Assembly: GCA_002361235.1 (NCBI GenBank) | Contig: DESI01000007.1 | Coordinates: 17,400-81,399 of the forward strand | Source: Porphyromonadaceae bacterium UBA3318 | GTDB lineage: Bacteria > Bacteroidota > Bacteroidia > Bacteroidales > Muribaculaceae | Reading direction: 5' to 3' | Length of the DNA stretch: 64,000 nt | Shown: positions 51,232 through 60,364 of the stretch, piece after piece | Numbering within the stretch: the first letter of the stretch is position 1 | Layout of the letters: the number at the start of each line of letters is the position of its first letter | Notes under the pieces: generated by a model | The model's database searches: none | What the model was told of the DNA's origin: nothing | What the model saw: the letters and a program-made list of their open reading frames with translations, nothing else | Translations under genes and position numbers: made by a program

Positions 51232-53979
51232 TTAACGGTTCAGAGTGGTTTTGTAAGTGCCCTTATCGGTCACGATGATGTAGATTCCGTCGGGAAGGGC
51301 ATTGATCTCGCGCTCCGAAGCGTTTTCAAGCACGCGGATGCCTTGAGTGGTGTAGACGGCACGGACGGTGCCGTTGTATGCAGGGGTTTCTATTCCGGTG
51401 GATTGATTTACCGTAACCTTGCAAGTGGCGTAACGTCCGTTGGGCGAGCATACTGTTACTGTTGCCGTACCTACGCTCTTTCCGGTCGCGTTGCCTTGTG
51501 TGTCGACCGTCACTACGTCGGGATTGCTGCTGGTCCATTGCAGCTGCCCGGCAGCCGATATCGGGGTGACAGAATATGTCAAAGCCTTGGTCTCGTTTAT
51601 TGTCAGTTCGCAGGTCTGGTCCAGCGTCACGGTCTCCGTGACAGGAGCGATGATGACCGGGAACGGACGGCAGGCGTCGTATTCAGCGCTTTCATCACCG
51701 TTAATTATCGTATGTGCTTTGACTTTCATCGTATAGGTCCCTATGCCGAAATTCGGAATGAAATCATCTGTAATGATTCTGTAGTTGCCGGGTCCGGGCA
51801 GGGTATAATATGCGTATGTCGGGGAATTGTACTTTGTCACGCCTTGAGAATCAATCAGCTCAAATCTCCAGCCTAACTGCAGCCCATTCTGGTGGTCTGA
51901 GCCGAGTCTCCAATAGGATTCGAACGTCTGTGGGTTATCCGAAGGCGAGAACTTGGTAGGCGACATTCCGTACATCTCGCACGGCGCGTCAAGTGGCTGT
52001 TGAACTTCACTCTCCAAGACGGTGATAGGGTAGGTGCCGGCGAGTTTGCGGCCGTAATCGTCCTTGAAATATACATCGTAGTCGCCGGGAGCGAGCGTCA
52101 AGGTGATGTTGCCCGATGATGCCATGCAGATGTCGGCAGGCAGAGCCTGGCTGAATTCAAGCATTGTGATTTCATCGCCTGTGGAGTTGCGGGCTATCAT
52201 CGAGAGATTGCCGGCATAATCCTTGTCGGAAACATTCATGAACGCCATGTCGCAATAAATCTGATTGTTCCGGGCCAATTTGCCTGCGGTGGAGAAATAT
52301 GAGGTCATCAGTACGGGCAAGGTCTCGGGATCGGCTTCCGGAACGGCGACCGAGGTGATAGCCCCGTCGCTGACGGTCATGTACAGATAGTTCGTGAAGC
52401 CGTCACCCGACGGCATCATGGTCCATGTCTCGTCGTTGTTGTTGCGATAGGCCGGATATACCTTGTATTCGCCGTCGGCAATATCCGATGGAAGGGTGGC
52501 GTACATTGCTATGATGCCGTATCCCGGCGGCAACCCCTCTTGTGCGAAGTCGTTTGTGTCGCCGATATATTGCTCGGATGTCTGTCTGTTTTCGAAAACG
52601 ATCCCTATGCTTCCTGTGAAATCCTTGGTGCCGGCGTTGAAGAATGCCTCGAAACCGCCGTCGTAGGCCGGGTAGAATACATTTCCCAAACTTTCGTAGC
52701 CGGATTTCAAGCCATACGTGAAATCTCCATTGCATACCATCACGGGATTCGGCATGTCGATAGTCTGCGGAGTGCCCTGGCCGGGAGGAAAGACATTATA
52801 TATTACGCCTTGGTTATAGTTGAAACCGCCGGCACCGCCACCGATTCCCAAAGTGCCGGGATTCAGGGCACAGAACATGAAATAACCGTCGCTCGTGCCT
52901 CCCCATCCCCAGTTGAAATGGAAATAATGGTCGCCCTGATAGCCGTCGCATACGAATGCATGACCGCCTTGCGAGCCGCTGCCGCTGACCTGTACAGGCC
53001 GTGATGCAGCCAGTTCGTTATAGACCAGTTGCTCCCATTCGGCGTTGCTGAACAGCGTGCGCGACGCATACGCTATGGAAGAATCGTACTTGAAATAACG
53101 TTCAAGCGCCACCGGAACAGCCTGGGAGCTGGCGCCACTCTCGTTCGGAGTGTAGCCCATGTCTACCGATACGCCGCAGGCATGCATCAGAAGCGCCACT
53201 GCGTCGGCCTGGGTGTCGGTATAGTTGCCGTACGTATATACAGGCAGCATGTTGTCCCAGTCGAACGTGACTGTAGAGAAATCCATGGATTCCACGAAGG
53301 ACTGACCGCCCGAAGGATTGCAGGTATATGAATGCGAGCCCTGTCCGGCAGCGGGATATTTCCAGTAGCGCATCATCTGGGCCATGGCGGTGGCGACGCA
53401 ACCGGTCACCGCACGTCCCCATTCACTTCCATTGGTATAATTTATGACAGGGCACTGATTGTTGTACGGTTCGCCCTGGTTGTATTTGGTTTCAAGCAGA
53501 GGCGCAATCGGTGTGCGCGGCGCCTTTGCCATAGTGTTGGCAGGCACTATTCCCTGCATCTGTATGTTCTCCGGGACGTTTTGGATCAGTCCGTTGCGGA
53601 TGGCATAGTCCATTTCGCGGGCGTACTCCGAGAGCCACCACTGCATTTGCGGCGGTATGTTGTCGGCGTCGACAGAACCGGTGTCGCTGTAACCAAGCAG
53701 TGCCGGGAAACGGTCGTCAGCCGGCGACACAATATAACCCTTGTCGTCCGGAGCCGAGAACACATAGACGGCGGCCTGCGCGGGATTCTGTGTGTAATTC
53801 GTCACATAACTGAGCTGAGGCGCCTGCCCCGGTTTCCGGTTCAGCGTCAGGCTTCTGGTGGACGTGTTGCGGGCTGCGGCGTCCATAGCGCGCTGCAGGG
53901 CTTGTTCCGGACCGATTTCGGCGGCTCCGGCCGCCAGTGCGGTCATCATACTAAGCGTCAATAGCAAGTCTCTTTTCAT
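51232..53979 (-). CDS. Secreted C10-family cysteine protease (streptopain type) with Ig-like domain
   Basis: 915 residues with a signal peptide (about 1-19). A Spi-like propeptide covers about 20-130 (YVFSAPDDKGYIVSPADDR). The C10 peptidase core follows: the nucleophile C194 in VTGCVATAMAQM, the catalytic H340 in GGHAFVCDGY, and the HFNWGWGG box. Residues ~400-770 hold beta-sandwich modules, ~780-858 an Ig-like (BIG2) domain (SNPDVVTVDTQGNATG), and the end (LPDGIYIIVTDKGTYKTTLNR region) resembles a type IX sorting tail. Relatives are SpeB and Porphyromonas PrtT. It is transcribed alone and ends at a bidirectional terminator. Confidence 0.9.
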   Translation of the reverse strand: MKRDLLLTLSMMTALAAGAAEIGPEQALQRAMDAAARNTSTRSLTLNRKPGQAPQLSYVTNYTQNPAQAAVYVFSAPDDKGYIVSPADDRFPALLGYSDTGSVDADNIPPQMQWWLSEYAREMDYAIRNGLIQNVPENIQMQGIVPANTMAKAPRTPIAPLLETKYNQGEPYNNQCPVINYTNGSEWGRAVTGCVATAMAQMMRYWKYPAAGQGSHSYTCNPSGGQSFVESMDFSTVTFDWDNMLPVYTYGNYTDTQADAVALLMHACGVSVDMGYTPNESGASSQAVPVALERYFKYDSSIAYASRTLFSNAEWEQLVYNELAASRPVQVSGSGSQGGHAFVCDGYQGDHYFHFNWGWGGTSDGYFMFCALNPGTLGIGGGAGGFNYNQGVIYNVFPPGQGTPQTIDMPNPVMVCNGDFTYGLKSGYESLGNVFYPAYDGGFEAFFNAGTKDFTGSIGIVFENRQTSEQYIGDTNDFAQEGLPPGYGIIAMYATLPSDIADGEYKVYPAYRNNNDETWTMMPSGDGFTNYLYMTVSDGAITSVAVPEADPETLPVLMTSYFSTAGKLARNNQIYCDMAFMNVSDKDYAGNLSMIARNSTGDEITMLEFSQALPADICMASSGNITLTLAPGDYDVYFKDDYGRKLAGTYPITVLESEVQQPLDAPCEMYGMSPTKFSPSDNPQTFESYWRLGSDHQNGLQLGWRFELIDSQGVTKYNSPTYAYYTLPGPGNYRIITDDFIPNFGIGTYTMKVKAHTIINGDESAEYDACRPFPVIIAPVTETVTLDQTCELTINETKALTYSVTPISAAGQLQWTSSNPDVVTVDTQGNATGKSVGTATVTVCSPNGRYATCKVTVNQSTGIETPAYNGTVRAVYTTQGIRVLENASEREINALPDGIYIIVTDKGTYKTTLNR

Positions 53980-54005
53980 AATAATGTTGTAATGTTTTAT
54001 AAATC

Positions 54006-54050
54006 AGGAACTGTCTGAATTCACTGCCGAGGGAAATTCAAACAGTTCCT
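54006..54050. other. Hairpin in the tdh-protease gap
   Basis: AGGAACTGT (54006-54014) pairs with ACAGTTCCT (54042-54050), with an inner TGAATT/AATTCA pair (54016-54021 with 54035-54040). No T-tract. It lies after the tdh stop and 27 bases before the protease start on the same strand, so it may be a factor-independent pause site or part of the protease leader. Confidence 0.5.
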
Positions 54051-54075
54051 TGAATTTGTCGTTATGACGGGAATG

Positions 54076-55032
54076 TCAGCCCAAGAGCTTGACGCGTAAG
54101 TTATTGATCATGTCTTTCGACATGGCGTCGAGGTCGTATTCCGGCTTCCAGTCCCATTCTGTACGGGCGCATGTGTCGTCGAGCGAGTCGGGCCATGAGT
54201 CGGCGATGGACTGACGCAGCGGGTCGAGTTCGTATTCCATCCTGAAGTCGGGGATATATTCCTTTATCTTGTTGTAGATTATCTCCGGATCGAAGCTCAT
54301 GGAGGCGATGTTGAACGAGTTACGGTGCACCAACCGTGAAGGATCGGCCTCCATGATTTCGACGGCGGCCCGCAGCGCGTCGGGCATATACATCATGTCC
54401 ATGAACGTGCCGGGCTTGAGGGGACATTTGAAAGTCTCGCCCTTGACGGCTGAATAGTAGATGTCAACGGCATAGTCGGTGGTGCCGCCGCCGGGAGGAG
54501 TGGTGTATGAAATCAGGCCCGGGAAGCGTACCGAGCGCGTGTCGACGCCGAAACGCTTGGCATAGTAGTCGGAGAGGAGCTCGCCTGTCACCTTGGTCAC
54601 GCCGTAGATGGTCTGGGGGCGCTGCACGGTGTCCTGCGGAGTCTTGACATGGGGAGTGGAGAGGCCGAACGATCCGATGGAACTCGGGGTGAACAGGGCG
54701 CAGTTGTGTTCGCGCGACACCTCGAGGGCGTTGTAAAGTCCGTTGACACCTATGTTCCAGGCCAGCTGCGGACGGGCTTCGGCTACGGCCGACAGGAGGG
54801 CCGCCAGATTGTAGATGCTGTCGATGCCGTGCTTTTTCACAACATCGGCTATCTGTTGTGCATTGGTTATGTCTACGATTTCCGCGGGTCCGCTTTCCAG
54901 CAGTTTGCCTTTCGGAGCCGCATTGGGAATATAGCCGCACACCACATGGCCGTCGCCATATATTCCGCGTAATTTCATAGTGAGTTCAGAGCCTATCTGC
55001 CCCGTGCCTCCAATCACAAGAATGTTCTTCAT
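54076..55032 (-). CDS. L-threonine 3-dehydrogenase, short-chain (epimerase-like) type
   Basis: 318 residues of the extended short-chain dehydrogenase family. The NAD-binding start is ILVIGGTGQIGSEL, then NLAALLSAVAEARP, the catalytic serine in TPSSIGSFG and Y-x3-K in YGVTK. The GGGTTDYAVDIYYSA and FMDMMYMPDAL stretches are typical of this threonine dehydrogenase subgroup. It oxidises L-threonine to 2-amino-3-ketobutyrate. The gene is divergent from kbl, whose product cleaves that intermediate, which supports the assignment strongly. Confidence 0.92.
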   Translation of the reverse strand: MKNILVIGGTGQIGSELTMKLRGIYGDGHVVCGYIPNAAPKGKLLESGPAEIVDITNAQQIADVVKKHGIDSIYNLAALLSAVAEARPQLAWNIGVNGLYNALEVSREHNCALFTPSSIGSFGLSTPHVKTPQDTVQRPQTIYGVTKVTGELLSDYYAKRFGVDTRSVRFPGLISYTTPPGGGTTDYAVDIYYSAVKGETFKCPLKPGTFMDMMYMPDALRAAVEIMEADPSRLVHRNSFNIASMSFDPEIIYNKIKEYIPDFRMEYELDPLRQSIADSWPDSLDDTCARTEWDWKPEYDLDAMSKDMINNLRVKLLG

Positions 55033-55098
55033 CCTTTGTCGTATTAGATATACTGCTATGTCTTTTCATGTATGAAACCCCTCTCGGATTTCACAATG

Positions 55099-55106
55099 CA
55101 AAAATA
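55099..55106 (-). promoter_or_regulatory. Probable -7 box of tdh
   Basis: Minus strand TATTTTTG matches TAnnTTTG, 67 bases from the tdh start. A TTTG (55132-55129) lies 22 bp upstream, slightly long. Confidence 0.5.
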
Positions 55107-55142
55107 ATCAAAAAAAATTAGATACAATCAAAAAATATTTAG

Positions 55143-55150
55143 TAATTTTG
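55143..55150 (+). promoter_or_regulatory. Probable -7 box of kbl
   Basis: TAATTTTG, 66 bases before the kbl start. No clear TTTG box upstream. The tdh and kbl promoters lie back to back within ~50 bp, so one regulator could control both. Confidence 0.5.
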
Positions 55151-55216
55151 AAAGTGCACTGCGAATAAACGGAGCGGTGCGATACAACGATAGAAAAACA
55201 ACCAAATACTGATATC

Positions 55217-56419
55217 ATGTACACAGGATTCAAGAAGCATCTTGAGCAGGAGCTGGCCGGCATCAAGGAGGCGGGCCTCTACAAGAACGAGCGGATCATA
55301 GTGACTCCGCAGAGCAGTGACATCGAAGTCGAGACAGCCGAGGGCAAAGGGGAAGTGCTGAACTTCTGCGCCAATAACTACCTGGGCCTGTCGGACAACA
55401 GCCGTCTGATAGAGGCCGCCAAAAGGGCGATGGACTCCCGCGGCTACGGCATGAGCTCCGTGCGCTTCATCTGCGGCACGCAGGATCTTCACAAGGAGCT
55501 TGAGGCTGCTATCAGCCGTTACTTCAAGACCGAGGACACCATACTGTATGCGGCGTGTTTCGATGCCAACGGCGGTCTGTTCGAACCGTTGTTCACCGAG
55601 GAGGACGCCATCATCAGCGACGCGCTGAACCATGCCTCCATCATCGACGGCGTGCGTCTGTGCAAGGCCAAGCGTTTCCGCTACAAGAATGCCGACATGG
55701 CCGACCTGGAGCGCTGTCTGCAGGAGGCTCAGAGCTGCCGCTACCGCATCATCGCCACCGACGGAGTGTTCTCGATGGACGGCAACGTGGCTCCTATGGA
55801 CAAGATATGCGAACTGGCCGAGAAATATGACGCGCTGGTGATGGTTGACGAGAGCCATTCGGCCGGCGTTGTCGGCAAGCGTGGCCGCGGCGTGGCCGAG
55901 AAATTCGACGCATACGGCAAGATCGACATCTTCACCGGCACGTTAGGCAAGTCGTTCGGCGGCGCCATGGGTGGATTCACCACGGGCCCGAAGGAGATCA
56001 TAGATATGCTGCGTCAGCGTTCGCGTCCCTATCTGTTCTCCAACTCGGTGGCTCCGGCCATCGTGGGCGCGAGCCTGGAGATGTTCAGGATGCTGGACGA
56101 GAGCGACGAGCTGCACGACCGTCTGATGGGCAATGTGGAGTATTTCCGCACAAAGATGCTGGAGGCCGGCTTCGACATCAAGCCGACGCAGAGCGCCATC
56201 TGCGCCGTGATGCTGTATGACGCGAAGCTGAGCCAGGACTTCGCCGCCGAGATGCAGAAAGAGGGCATCTATGTGACGGGCTTCTACTATCCGGTGGTGC
56301 CGAAGGGCGAGGCCCGCATCCGCGTACAGCTCAGCGCGGCGCACAACCGCGAGCAGCTGGACCGCGCCATCAACGCCTTCATCAAGGTGGGCAAGAAGTT
56401 AGGAGTGCTGAAGGGCTGA
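55217..56419 (+). CDS. kbl: 2-amino-3-ketobutyrate CoA ligase (glycine C-acetyltransferase)
   Basis: 400 residues of the alpha-oxoamine synthase family, PLP-dependent. The Schiff-base lysine is K245 in GTLGKSFGGAMGG. Also conserved: NNYLGLSDN, YGMSSVRFICGTQDLH, VMVDESHSAGVVG and GEARIRVQLSAAH. It splits 2-amino-3-ketobutyrate with CoA into glycine and acetyl-CoA, the second step of threonine catabolism after the divergently encoded dehydrogenase. Length matches the family. Confidence 0.96.
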   Translation: MYTGFKKHLEQELAGIKEAGLYKNERIIVTPQSSDIEVETAEGKGEVLNFCANNYLGLSDNSRLIEAAKRAMDSRGYGMSSVRFICGTQDLHKELEAAISRYFKTEDTILYAACFDANGGLFEPLFTEEDAIISDALNHASIIDGVRLCKAKRFRYKNADMADLERCLQEAQSCRYRIIATDGVFSMDGNVAPMDKICELAEKYDALVMVDESHSAGVVGKRGRGVAEKFDAYGKIDIFTGTLGKSFGGAMGGFTTGPKEIIDMLRQRSRPYLFSNSVAPAIVGASLEMFRMLDESDELHDRLMGNVEYFRTKMLEAGFDIKPTQSAICAVMLYDAKLSQDFAAEMQKEGIYVTGFYYPVVPKGEARIRVQLSAAHNREQLDRAINAFIKVGKKLGVLKG

Positions 56420-56423
56420 AAGC

Positions 56424-56466
56424 GCTGTCGCTGAAGCTCCGGGCGAGATGCTGTCGCTGAAGCTCC
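56424..56466 (+). repeat. 17-bp direct repeat after kbl
   Basis: GCTGTCGCTGAAGCTCC occurs at 56424-56440 and again exactly at 56450-56466 (26-bp period). A second short repeat, CCGCCTGAA, follows twice at about 56481 and 56492. None is coding. Confidence 0.75.
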
Positions 56467-56517
56467 AGCCCGGAACAAAACCGCCTGAAGACCGCCTGAA
56501 ACCCAGAGGCACGGGAA

Positions 56518-56557
56518 TAAAAAGACACAGGGCATAGAGCCTCTGTGTCTTTTTTTG
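56518..56557. terminator. Terminator of kbl
   Basis: AAAGACACAG (56521-56530) pairs with CTGTGTCTTT (56543-56552), with an inner AGGC/GCCT contribution and T residues on the far side, A residues on the near side. It can serve both directions. Confidence 0.8.
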
Positions 56558-56655
56558 TTTCTTTTGTTTCTTTTGTTTCTTCTGTTTCTTCTGTTTCTTC
56601 TGTTCCTTCTGTTCCTTTTTGTTCCTTCTGTTCTTCTGTTCTTCTGTTTCTTTGG
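56553..56655. repeat. Low-complexity (GTTTCTTCT)n-type microsatellite
   Basis: About 100 bases of imperfect 7- to 9-bp units (GTTTCTTTT, GTTTCTTCT, GTTCCTTCT, GTTCTTCT) between kbl and the porin gene. The composition is almost free of A. It looks like slippage-prone simple-sequence DNA just after the porin stop on the minus strand. Confidence 0.8.
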
Positions 56656-56664
56656 CCGCGGGGG

Positions 56665-58722
56665 TTAGTTGGCGAAGTCGACGGAGAGGCCGAAGCGGAA
56701 CTCGCGGGGATTGACGGGATAGCCGGGCATCGAGAAGTAGTTGCGGCCGAACCAGTTCTGATTCACGTGGCTGCATAGTACGAAGAAGCGGGTCTTGGAG
56801 AGCTTGAAATTAAGATAGGCGTTGCAGAAGGCGTAGTTGCCTACCCATGTGGGGGAGTCGCCCTGTACGTGGAACGACATCGTGGCGGGCTGATACATCA
56901 TGCCGCGATACTTGGTGTAATAGTCGCAGTCAATACCTAACTGAACGTGCAGCACCCTGGCTATCTTGAACTGCAGGAACATGTTGCTGTATACGGTCAG
57001 CACGGGCAGCGGCAGGCGCTTGCTGTCGGACGACATCTGGTAAGTGATGCGGTTGTTCCAGTTCCAGATGCCGAACTTCAGCTTCTGGTCGAGACGGGCC
57101 GAAAGGACCTGCACGTGGCCGCCGAACTGCTCGGGTACGCCGGAGGCGTTGAAATACACCATGTTCTGCACGTTCTCGAAGTCCACGGATATATCCGTCT
57201 TGGTCCAGGGAATGTAGAGGTGTCCTCCGACGCGGAACTTGCGGATCTTGCCGAAATTGTTGTCCCATGCGAAATGGTTGCCTGAATAATGCTTCAGCGT
57301 CCAGTCCGGCTCCAGGTTCTTGAAGAAACCGTGTGCGCCGATTTCGACGGTGTCCTTGCCGAGACGGAATCGGGTGGTGATGCGGCCGCGTATGTCCATG
57401 TCGCCTATGGCGTCGCCTAACAGTCCGAACTTGGCGTCGGCGAAATATTTAAGAATCTTGCCTTTCTGCTTTTCGATGCGGCCGCTGACCCACAGGCGGT
57501 TGCGCTTGGCTGACGGGTTGGGCTGAACGCCTTCGGGCAGAGGCGTCAGGTTTTCGCCCTCGGGAGGCAGTATGCCGTCCTCGCCGGGCTGGGGCACTTT
57601 AAGCAAGTACCAGTACTTGTCGTATTCGTACGTAGCCCATGCCGAGAGTCCGAAAGGCGCCCATTTCTGGAAGCCCTCTATCATCTGTACGCCGAGGGTG
57701 TTGGCCACGGACATATATTTCGACTTGTCGTCGGTGTCGCCGTTGTTGAAATATGTGTTGGGCCAGAAATCGCGGGCCGAAGCCGGGTCGCGTGCCAGCA
57801 GACGCCGGTTGTTGCGGTTGTAGTCGAGCGAATATATGAACTTGATGACGGGCACCAGTTCTTTACGCTCCACGGTGTCCTCGGGTTGGGTTATGTCGCG
57901 GTAGAAGCCGACGCAGTATGCGTGGCTCATGTAGAATTCCTCGCCGTTCAGGATGTTGTGCACCTGCGACAGACGCACCGGGATGCTCTTGGGCTCGATC
58001 TCGTTGACGCCGCCCTGCACCTCGGCCGGGTTGGTGATGTACAGGTCGTTGGTGATACCGCCGTTCTCCTTGTTTACGTGCCGGTAATGGTTGAACAGCA
58101 TCTGCGTCTGATAGTGGTCGCCGGTGTAGTAGAAGTTCAGTCCGAAGTCCACTGCCTTGGCGGCCTGGTCGGTATAAGAGCCTTTGGTATAGGGATAGTC
58201 TATCCAGCCCCCGACGCCGATCTTGCGGTTGACGTTGCCGGCAAACACGCCGCGCAGAAAGTCGGTGCGCGACTCGCGGTCGAACGTCAGGTTGTAGGTC
58301 AGCAACGTCATGGGGATATAGACGTTGTAGAACTTGGTCTTTTCCAGCGTGGGAATCCAGGGACTCAGGGCGTTGTTGAAGAAGAACTTATGGTCGTCGG
58401 GCCGCTCGAAATAGAGCATGCTCAGACCGGGTCCCGACAGCTGGCCTGTCGTGGCGAAGGCATCGTAGGTCATCGTGGGGATGAATGTGCGCTGATAGTT
58501 GTACATCAGCGTGTCCATAGTATTCGGCTGCCGTATGCCTAATTGCGTGTCGAGAGTCCATGCCGACCCGGGCTTGTAGAATTTCTTGGTCTTGGTGTCG
58601 GTGTTCCTGTCCATTTTCTGGTTCTGGGCGCCGACGGCAAGGGGCAGACAGAACATGACAAGGAGTGCGGCCAGAAAGGCCACACTCCTTTTATGTATTG
58701 ATGTCAAATTATTTGCTAACAC
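56665..58722 (-). CDS. Putative outer-membrane porin
   Basis: Up to 685 residues. The N-terminus has a signal peptide with core SVAFLAALLVMFCLPLAVGAQ. The rest is rich in alternating aromatic and polar residues typical of a beta-barrel (FGLNFYYTGDHYQTQMLFNHYR, NAYLNFKLSKTRFFVLCSHVNQ) and matches the Bacteroidetes putative-porin family (PF14121-like). No ATG opens the frame: the candidates are GTG at 58722 or TTG at 58707. A canonical promoter places transcription start near 58720, so TTG 58707 is more likely. Function is presumably diffusion of small solutes. Confidence 0.82.
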   Translation of the reverse strand: MLANNLTSIHKRSVAFLAALLVMFCLPLAVGAQNQKMDRNTDTKTKKFYKPGSAWTLDTQLGIRQPNTMDTLMYNYQRTFIPTMTYDAFATTGQLSGPGLSMLYFERPDDHKFFFNNALSPWIPTLEKTKFYNVYIPMTLLTYNLTFDRESRTDFLRGVFAGNVNRKIGVGGWIDYPYTKGSYTDQAAKAVDFGLNFYYTGDHYQTQMLFNHYRHVNKENGGITNDLYITNPAEVQGGVNEIEPKSIPVRLSQVHNILNGEEFYMSHAYCVGFYRDITQPEDTVERKELVPVIKFIYSLDYNRNNRRLLARDPASARDFWPNTYFNNGDTDDKSKYMSVANTLGVQMIEGFQKWAPFGLSAWATYEYDKYWYLLKVPQPGEDGILPPEGENLTPLPEGVQPNPSAKRNRLWVSGRIEKQKGKILKYFADAKFGLLGDAIGDMDIRGRITTRFRLGKDTVEIGAHGFFKNLEPDWTLKHYSGNHFAWDNNFGKIRKFRVGGHLYIPWTKTDISVDFENVQNMVYFNASGVPEQFGGHVQVLSARLDQKLKFGIWNWNNRITYQMSSDSKRLPLPVLTVYSNMFLQFKIARVLHVQLGIDCDYYTKYRGMMYQPATMSFHVQGDSPTWVGNYAFCNAYLNFKLSKTRFFVLCSHVNQNWFGRNYFSMPGYPVNPREFRFGLSVDFAN

Positions 58723-58726
58723 GGTG

Positions 58727-58758
58727 CAAAGTTAATGAAAAACTCTTCCCCGCGCAAA
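58727..58758 (-). promoter_or_regulatory. Promoter of the putative porin gene
   Basis: Minus strand: TTTG (58758-58755), 20 bp, TAACTTTG (58734-58727). Both boxes match the consensus. It sits within 77 bases of the neighbouring DUF4301 stop. Confidence 0.75.
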
Positions 58759-58799
58759 TTTTTAGTCTCCTTGCTGATACAAGACTGCGGGTGTACCGG

Positions 58800-60326
58800 T
58801 TATCCTATCTGATGCACGGGGCGCAGCAGGTCGTTGACGGTCTTGACGGGGTTGAACGTCTCGGCGGGAACCTCGATGAATATGGTGTTCCAGTCCGACA
58901 TGGCGCCGTTCCAGAGACCCGGCAGCTCTAATGCCTTGATGTCCACGCCCTCGCGACTCTTTTCGGAGATGAAGCCAGTGGTCTTGTCCACATACTTGGT
59001 GAGGTCGAACTTCTTGCCGGTCCAGTCCTTGGTGCATACGGCCAGGTCGACGGGGTTGAAGTGCGTGGCGTTGGCCATCATGTCCTTCTGAGCCTTGTCG
59101 GCCATATTTATCTGCGTGGATTCGAGGATCTGGGGGCTGACGGTGCCGTCCTGGTTAAATACGAGGTAGGGACCTCCGCCGGGTTCCCCTTCGTTGCGCA
59201 CCATGCCGGCCACGCGGAAGGGGCGGTTCAGCTTGGAATAGATATATTCGGCTTTCTGTTCGGGCGTCATCCTGTCGGCCTTGTCGTGGGTGATGCACAG
59301 CACCTCGCGCATGAACTTCAGCATCGTGTCGAGTTCCTGTTCGGTGGGCTTGCCCTGACGGATGGCGCGGCAATAGTCGTCGGCGCGTTTCTTGACGCCC
59401 ACCAGGGTGCCTCCCAGCACCTTCTTATACTGTATGGTGACGGGACGGTGCAGGTCTGGCACCACGTTGTCGATGTTCTTGATGAATATCACGTCGGCGT
59501 CAAGGTCGTTGAGGTTTTCAATCAGCGCGCCGTGACCGCCGGGACGGAAAAACAGCTTGCCATCCTCGCGGTAGGGTGTGTTGTCCATGTTGGCGGCAAC
59601 GGTGTCGGTGCTGGGTTTCTGCACGGAGTAGGATATTTCGTACTTCACGCCGTAGAACAGAGCCAATACTTTGGCGGCTTCCTCCACCTTGAGCTTGACG
59701 AGGGGCAGATGGTCCTCGGAAACGGTGAAATGTACTCGCACCAAGCCATCCTTGTCGGCGGCGTACTGGGCGCCTTCGGCCAGATGTTCCTCGAGCGAGG
59801 TGCGCGAGTCGCCTATTATCTTGTGGAACTGCAGCAGCGCCTTGGGGAGCTTGCCATAGTTCAAGCCCTCCTTTTCGACCAAGGCGCGCGCCACGTCCTC
59901 ATATCGTTTTTCGTCTATGAGGGACAGCGCGCTCTTGCCGTACAGACGCACGCAGGCGCTGTTCAGCATGGGGAAGAAAGCGAACTTGCCGATATTGTCG
60001 AAGAATGTCTTCATGAAGTCGTCCTTCGACAGTTTGCCGTGGTCGTTGATGAAAGCGAACACGTTCTTGAACATACGCGAGGCGGCGCCGCTGGCCGGCA
60101 CCATCTTCAGCACCGAGCCTCCGGAGGCGCGATACTCGTCCCATATTTTGACGCTGCCAGCGGCCGCTTCCTGCGACAGCACGGCGATGCCGTGGCCCGG
60201 CGTGGCCGGTGCCTCTATGTCGAGCCAGGGGAAGCCCTTGGCGATCATTTCAAGCTGCTCCTGGAGTTGCTCGGGGGTGATGCCCTTCTTTTCGAGCAAT
60301 TCGATGTCTACGTTCTCGAGTTTCAT
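58800..60326 (-). CDS. DUF4301 family protein
   Basis: 508 residues from the ATG at 60326 (MKLENVDIELLEKKGITPEQL). The frame stays open upstream to 60617, but that extension overlaps the guaD gene and is a shadow. Marked stretches are KMVPASGAASRMFKNVFAF, FRPGGHGALIENLNDLDADV and KKRADDYCRAIRQGK. The GASGRM-like loop and GGHGAL recall nucleotide-sugar pyrophosphorylase folds, which would fit a nucleotidyltransferase-like activity, but the function is not established. It lies 38 bases after guaD. Confidence 0.83.
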   Translation of the reverse strand: MKLENVDIELLEKKGITPEQLQEQLEMIAKGFPWLDIEAPATPGHGIAVLSQEAAAGSVKIWDEYRASGGSVLKMVPASGAASRMFKNVFAFINDHGKLSKDDFMKTFFDNIGKFAFFPMLNSACVRLYGKSALSLIDEKRYEDVARALVEKEGLNYGKLPKALLQFHKIIGDSRTSLEEHLAEGAQYAADKDGLVRVHFTVSEDHLPLVKLKVEEAAKVLALFYGVKYEISYSVQKPSTDTVAANMDNTPYREDGKLFFRPGGHGALIENLNDLDADVIFIKNIDNVVPDLHRPVTIQYKKVLGGTLVGVKKRADDYCRAIRQGKPTEQELDTMLKFMREVLCITHDKADRMTPEQKAEYIYSKLNRPFRVAGMVRNEGEPGGGPYLVFNQDGTVSPQILESTQINMADKAQKDMMANATHFNPVDLAVCTKDWTGKKFDLTKYVDKTTGFISEKSREGVDIKALELPGLWNGAMSDWNTIFIEVPAETFNPVKTVNDLLRPVHQIG

Positions 60327-60364
60327 TGTATTATAGTGTTGTTGATAATGTTCCGATATTTCTG

